From contig JBAIAA010000784.1 in assembly GCA_037893245.1 (NCBI GenBank), positions 434,001-498,000 on the forward strand: a stretch of 64,000 nucleotides of DNA. Reading direction: 5' to 3'. A program made the translations under genes and the position numbers. A model generated the notes under the pieces. That model made no database searches. It saw only the letters and a list, made by a program, of their open reading frames with translations, and was not told the DNA's origin. Below, in pieces: positions 63,831 through 64,000 of the stretch; positions within the stretch are counted from its first letter, which is position 1; each line of letters starts with the position of its first letter. The DNA is from Crossaster papposus. Lineage: Eukaryota; Echinodermata; Asteroidea; Velatida; Solasteridae.

Positions 63831-63902
63831 CGCAGAGTGGTGCAGCGGGAGCGTGATTGGCCTATAACCCAGAAGTCCGAGGACCAAAACCTCGCTTTGC
63901 TA
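63831..63902 (+). tRNA. tRNA-iMet-like segment B3, anticodon TAT (likely pseudogene)
   Basis: Acceptor CGCAGAG/CTTTGCT is kept, but the anticodon arm ATTGGCCTATAACCCAG has two stem mismatches and TAT in the anticodon position. Confidence 0.6.
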
Positions 63903-64000
63903 ACGAGGTATTTTTGCTTCACTGCTATTCACATTTAATAAATATTGTAGAATGTTTTTAGAATGTCTGCTTTCATTTTGTTTGCATTTTCTAAATTTAC

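Larger units (their letters stand above)
62696..64000 (+). repeat. Tandem ~400-bp repeat with initiator-tRNA-like genes
   Basis: Units start at about 62696, 63098, 63499 and 63902 (the last cut by the window end). Each has an AT-rich leader (GAGGTATTTTTGCTTCACTG), tRNA-like segment A, a decayed third segment C, and tRNA-like segment B. Units 1 and 3 share leader variants (GTTATTCAAATTT, TTGTTGTTTTTC) while 2 and 4 share others (GCTATTCACATTT, TTTGCATTTTC). The true repeat is therefore an ~803-bp dimer. Confidence 0.95.

Overview
This is animal (metazoan) genomic DNA, most likely from a marine invertebrate. Evidence: a nine-intron split housekeeping gene, AT-rich introns, many TACATGTA-type motifs, tRNA-derived SINEs, MITEs, remnants of LINE, Ty3/Gypsy, tyrosine-recombinase, Harbinger, THAP and other transposases, and no bacterial gene organisation. 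The phylum cannot be fixed from the sequence alone.

One host protein gene is securely identified: argininosuccinate synthase (ASS1 type, urea cycle/arginine synthesis) on the + strand. Ten coding exons lie at 520-576, 6240-6416, 17727-17817, 24154-24238, 26327-26391, 27738-27811, 35559-35616, 38161-38317, 40728-40793 and 52672-52726. All introns are GT-AG and the phase is kept across every junction. Together they encode 294 residues, corresponding to about residue 122 to the C-terminus of the ~412-residue enzyme. The 5' exons lie upstream of the window. Most long open frames elsewhere are transposon debris or simple-sequence artefacts.

Layout. 0-6 kb: first intron, with MITEs, two SINEs, a trio of perfect satellites (35x TTGAC, 44x TTGTAAAC, 58x ATGTAAAC) and a 1.06-kb TIR element. 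6-18 kb (intron 2): CRE-bearing tandem repeats, a decayed multi-copy 'FTGCDT' mobile-type gene split by a LINE, Gypsy remnants, a hairpin, and a C-rich minisatellite that runs into the splice acceptor of the third exon. 18-35 kb: a tyrosine-recombinase fragment, a decayed transposase-like gene, and TTAA-flanked THAP elements. 35-53 kb: nested palindromes, a second inverted copy of the 1.6-kb THAP element, a ~1-kb palindrome, and a possible antisense first exon. 52.7-56 kb: a tandemly duplicated ~1.58-kb segment that begins about five bases after the ASS1 stop codon. 56-62.7 kb: a 3.8-kb region bounded by inverted repeats and containing a Harbinger remnant, minisatellites, and a second 'FTGCDT' gene fragment. 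62.7 kb to the end: a tandem ~400-bp repeat carrying initiator tRNA-Met-like genes, arranged as an ~803-bp higher-order repeat.

The most notable signals are the initiator-tRNA higher-order array, the two inverted 1.6-kb THAP elements that bracket three ASS1 exons, the stepwise-related satellite trio, and the duplication starting at the ASS1 3' UTR.
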